From: an uncultured Eubacteriales bacterium
Lineage (GTDB): Bacteria; Bacillota; Clostridia; Oscillospirales; Oscillospiraceae
Length of the DNA: 15,946 nucleotides
Direction of reading: 5' to 3'
Assembly (NCBI GenBank): GCA_900552475.1
Contig: USAC01000045.1
Coordinates: 1-15,946 of the forward strand
A program made the translations under genes and the position numbers. Under the pieces are notes generated by a model that was given only the letters and a program-made list of their open reading frames with translations, ran no database searches and had not been told where the DNA came from. Position 1 is the stretch's first letter. Every line of letters begins with the position of its first letter. This document shows, piece after piece, positions 13,370-15,946 of this stretch.

Positions 13370-14107
13370 ATGCTCTATATAACCGGCGACACGCACGGCA
13401 ACCAGCTCAAATGGCTCGAGCAGATCCATCCCGCCCTCTCCCCCGGCGACGGGGTGATCGTCGCGGGGGACTTCGGCTATGGCTTCTGGTCCGGGCCGCT
13501 CGGGTCGGAGGACGCGTTTTACGACTGGCTCGCCGCGCAGCCCTATGCCGTTTTTTTTATCGACGGCAACCACGAGAACTTCGACCGCCTGCTCGCCCTT
13601 CCGGTCGAGCCGTGGCGTGGCGGGCGCATCCAGCGGATCCGCCCAAATGTGATCCATCTCATGCGCGGCGAGGTCTATTTAATCGAGGGGCGCACGGTCT
13701 TCACCTTCGGCGGCGGACACTCCGCCGACTTCTGGCGGCGAAAGCCCGGCGCGTCGTGGTGGCCGCAGGAGATGCCGGAGCCGGAGGAGTACCGCCGCGC
13801 GTCGGAGAGCCTGCGCCGCGTCCATGGCCGGGTCGACTACATCGTCACGCACGCCGCCCCGCTTGAGACGGGGTACTATCTCTCCGCGCTGCACCCGGGC
13901 AATATCCGCCCGCCGCGGCCGGAGGAGCTGCCGCTCACGAGCTTTCTCGAGGACGTGCGCCATGTGACGGACTATCGCCGCTGGTACTTTGGCCACCTCC
14001 ACACCGATCAGGAGCTCTGGTGGCGCGGGCAGGCCGCGGTATTTGATGCCCTCCGCGAGCTGGACAGCGGCAAGGTTGTGCGCCAGTGGAGCCGGTACGA
14101 GGGGTAA
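13370..14107 (+). CDS. Calcineurin-like metallophosphoesterase
   Basis: A 245-residue cytoplasmic phosphoesterase with the five blocks of the calcineurin-like fold, each supplying metal ligands: GDTHG (D7, H9), GDFGYG (D34), GNHEN (N67, H68), THAAP (H161) and GHLHTD (H209, H211). No signal peptide or membrane segment is present. The start at 13370 has GGAGGTG 6 bases upstream; an in-frame GTG at 13325 lies before the likely promoter and is unlikely. It is the only plus-strand gene, divergent from the EamA gene and convergent with the ABC ATPase gene. Substrates of this superfamily range from nucleotides and phosphoproteins to cyclic nucleotides, and nothing here narrows the choice. The Trp-rich insert around 121-132 (FWRRKPGASWWP) may shape the active-site rim. 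Confidence 0.9.
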   Translation: MLYITGDTHGNQLKWLEQIHPALSPGDGVIVAGDFGYGFWSGPLGSEDAFYDWLAAQPYAVFFIDGNHENFDRLLALPVEPWRGGRIQRIRPNVIHLMRGEVYLIEGRTVFTFGGGHSADFWRRKPGASWWPQEMPEPEEYRRASESLRRVHGRVDYIVTHAAPLETGYYLSALHPGNIRPPRPEELPLTSFLEDVRHVTDYRRWYFGHLHTDQELWWRGQAAVFDALRELDSGKVVRQWSRYEG

Positions 14108-14135
14108 AGACTTCGCATCGCTTTCATGCTTACAC

Positions 14136-14186
14136 AAATACTAGAGGGGGACGGCATCTGAAAGATGCCGTCCCCCTCTAGTATTT
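14136..14186. terminator. Bidirectional terminator, perfect 24-bp stem
   Basis: Arms 14136-14159 and 14163-14186 are perfect inverted repeats around the 3-base loop GAA. The outer part is A/T-rich on both sides (AAATA and TATTT), so either strand ends in a short T-rich arm. It lies between convergent genes and contains the first two bases (on the plus strand) of the ATPase stop codon, so it can serve both transcripts. Confidence 0.85.
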
Positions 14187-14925
14187 ACTGTCTGCGGAAG
14201 CGGGTGAGGAAGTCGCGGGTTTCCTGCTGCTGCGGGTGGCCGAACACGTCCTCCGGCGCACCCTGCTCGCAGATGACGCCCTTGTGCATGAAGATCACGC
14301 GGCTGCTCACGTCGCGCGCGAAAGCCATCTCGTGCGTCACGACGAGCATGGTCATGCCCTCCTGTGCCAGCGACTGCATGACGGCGAGCACCTCGCCAAC
14401 CATCTCCGGGTCGAGCGCGGAGGTCGGCTCGTCGAACAGCAGCGCCTCCGGGTTCATCGCCAGCGCCCGCGCGATGGCGACGCGCTGCTTCTGACCGCCG
14501 GAGAGCTGGCGGGGCTTGGCGTTGATGTAGGGGGCCATGCCGACCTTTTCGAGATAGGTCATGGCCGCGGCGTGGGCCTCCTCACGGCCGCGGCGGAGCA
14601 CCTTGACCTGCCCGGCCATGCAGTTTTCCAGCACGGTCATGTTGTTGAAGAGGTTGAACGACTGGAACACCATCCCGACATGCGAGCGGTACTTCGGCAC
14701 GTTGACGCCGCGCCCGGCGACGTCCTCGCCGTGATAGAGCATCTGCCCGCCGGTGGGCGTTTCGAGGAGGTTGATGCAGCGCAGGAGCGTGGACTTGCCG
14801 GAACCGGAGGCGCCGATGATGGAGATCACGTCGCCCTTTTCCACTGTGAAGTCGATATCGCGCAGCACCTCGTTGCTGCCGAAGCTCTTCGACAGGTGCC
14901 GGATTTCCAGAATATTCTCTGCCAT
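14185..14925 (-). CDS. Polar amino acid ABC transporter, ATP-binding protein
   Basis: A 246-residue ATPase of the GlnQ/HisP type that powers uptake of polar amino acids with the permease encoded just upstream. Motifs in order: Walker A GASGSGKST (38-46), Q-loop VFQSFNLF (Q88), signature LSGGQKQR (141-148), Walker B LLFDEPTSALD (D165, E166), and H-loop VVTHEM (H198). The insertion VNVPKYRSHVGMVFQ and the C-terminal end QQQETRDFLTRF are typical of this subfamily. The start at 14925 comes 2 nt after the permease stop, with GAGGAG inside the permease's last codons, so translation is likely coupled. The stop codon overlaps the terminator stem. The specific amino acid cannot be read from the ATPase. 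Confidence 0.95.
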   Translation of the reverse strand: MAENILEIRHLSKSFGSNEVLRDIDFTVEKGDVISIIGASGSGKSTLLRCINLLETPTGGQMLYHGEDVAGRGVNVPKYRSHVGMVFQSFNLFNNMTVLENCMAGQVKVLRRGREEAHAAAMTYLEKVGMAPYINAKPRQLSGGQKQRVAIARALAMNPEALLFDEPTSALDPEMVGEVLAVMQSLAQEGMTMLVVTHEMAFARDVSSRVIFMHKGVICEQGAPEDVFGHPQQQETRDFLTRFRRQ

Positions 14926-14927
14926 GC

Positions 14928-15806
14928 TCAGTTCTCTCCTCTCTTGCCGCTTCTGCCGCGGCGCTCCGCGCGCAGCGTCTCGCCGTATTCGCGGCTCTGC
15001 TCGTCAAAGGGCGTGCCTCGGTCGGGGTGGCTGTACGTCCCCGCCGTCATGGTCAGCGCGTCGGCCTGCACCAGCTCATAGCTGTCGGGGCCGTCCATGC
15101 GCCGCTCCACGAGACGGAGAATCAGCGACGCGATCAGCGTCATCGTCAGATAGCCGACCATCTCGATCACGGCCGATGGGAAGTACATGTTGTTCACGCC
15201 CGTGATATACTTATGCGCCGCGAAGAACTCCGTGAAGCTGATGATGAACATCACGGACGTGTCCTTGACGTTGATGATGAAGTTGTTGCCGATCTGCGGC
15301 ATGATGTTGCGCAGCGCCTGCGGCATGATGACGCTCACCATCGTCTGCACATGTGTCATGCCGATGGCCTTCGCGCCCTCGGTCTGGCCGGGGTCGATGG
15401 AGATGATGCCGCCGCGGACGGACTCGGCCATATACGCGCCGGTGTTGATCGAGACGACGAGGATTGCCGCCGCCCAGATGTTGTCAAAGCGCAGGCCGCC
15501 GTCGGTGAAATACGGCAGACCGTAGTACACGAACACCGCCTGCAGCACCATGGGCGTTCCGCGGAACACCTCGACATAGACACGGATCACGATGCGCAGG
15601 AGCTTCAGCAGGAAGCGTTTGGGCAGGGGGTCGTTCTTCGTGTAGGGGATGGTGTTCAGCACGCCGCACACAAGGCCGATCACGCAGCCGATCGCCGTAG
15701 CGACCAGCGCGAGCACGAGCGTGTTCTTCACACCGTTGAGATATAAGACGTGGTACTTGTCCCACAGCAGGACGACGTCCTGACAAAGCTTTGTCAGCTT
15801 ATCCAT
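14928..15806 (-). CDS. Polar amino acid ABC transporter, permease
   Basis: A 292-residue inner-membrane permease of the HisM/GlnP type. It has several hydrophobic helices, the family segment EVFRGTPMVLQAVFVYYGLP near residues 79-98, YMAESVRGGI, and the EAA loop EGAKAIGMTHVQTMVSVIMPQALR near 143-166, which contacts the ATPase. ATG 15804-15806 has AAAGGAG 8 bases upstream. After the last helix (ending near RLVERRM) it carries a polar, charged tail of about 50 residues (rich in R, E, G), longer than usual in this family. The substrate-binding protein, usually encoded beside these genes, is absent; it probably lay upstream, beyond the contig end. The single permease could form a homodimer. Confidence 0.94.
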   Translation of the reverse strand: MDKLTKLCQDVVLLWDKYHVLYLNGVKNTLVLALVATAIGCVIGLVCGVLNTIPYTKNDPLPKRFLLKLLRIVIRVYVEVFRGTPMVLQAVFVYYGLPYFTDGGLRFDNIWAAAILVVSINTGAYMAESVRGGIISIDPGQTEGAKAIGMTHVQTMVSVIMPQALRNIMPQIGNNFIINVKDTSVMFIISFTEFFAAHKYITGVNNMYFPSAVIEMVGYLTMTLIASLILRLVERRMDGPDSYELVQADALTMTAGTYSHPDRGTPFDEQSREYGETLRAERRGRSGKRGEN

Positions 15807-15824
15807 ACGGAAGCTCCTTTCAGG

Positions 15825-15946
<122 letters not shown>

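Overview
The window is about 15.9 kb of GC-rich chromosomal DNA from a low-profile Bacillota lineage. Strong AGGAGG-type ribosome sites, sigma-A-like TTGACA/TATAAT promoters, an MreB/Mbl protein, ComF, RecD2 of the YrrC type and a chromosomal TraX-family protein all point to Clostridia. The high GC content and gene set fit a gut Oscillospiraceae-like organism (Oscillibacter and relatives); this assignment is inferred from gene content, not from a marker phylogeny. Both extreme ends (about 1-100 and 15825-15946) are homopolymer-rich, reading outward as poly-G. They look like sequencing or assembly artefact, so the window is probably one whole contig of a draft or metagenomic assembly.

Layout, left to right. 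All genes but one are on the minus strand. An oligoendopeptidase F gene (203-2002) has its own extended -10 promoter and a terminator. A structured, gene-free 260-base spacer separates it from a class I/II PLP aminotransferase (2313-3503), which also has its own promoter and terminator. Next comes a solitary mreB/mbl-type gene (3672-4703) with a textbook promoter and a following terminator.

From about 13195 down to 4928 runs a long co-directional run that behaves like one operon: EamA-family permease, TraX-family membrane protein, YbaK-type deacylase, uvrA, a small unrecognised membrane-anchored protein, recD2 and comF. Gaps are at most 48 nt, and three junctions overlap (26, 56 and 4 nt). 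The second half of this run is a genome-maintenance cluster: UvrA for nucleotide excision repair, RecD2 helicase, and a ComF phosphoribosyltransferase-fold protein.

The only plus-strand gene is a metallophosphoesterase (13370-14107), divergent from the EamA gene. It converges on a polar amino acid ABC transporter operon (permease 14928-15806, ATPase 14185-14925); the two transcription units share a terminator with a perfect 24-bp stem. The substrate-binding protein expected with this transporter is not in the window.

I found no mobile element, CRISPR array, rRNA, tRNA or defence system. The items most worth a second look are the small conserved-looking membrane protein between uvrA and recD2, the hairpin that could hide its ribosome site, and a short dispersed palindromic repeat seen in two intergenic places. 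Otherwise this is an ordinary core-genome region.
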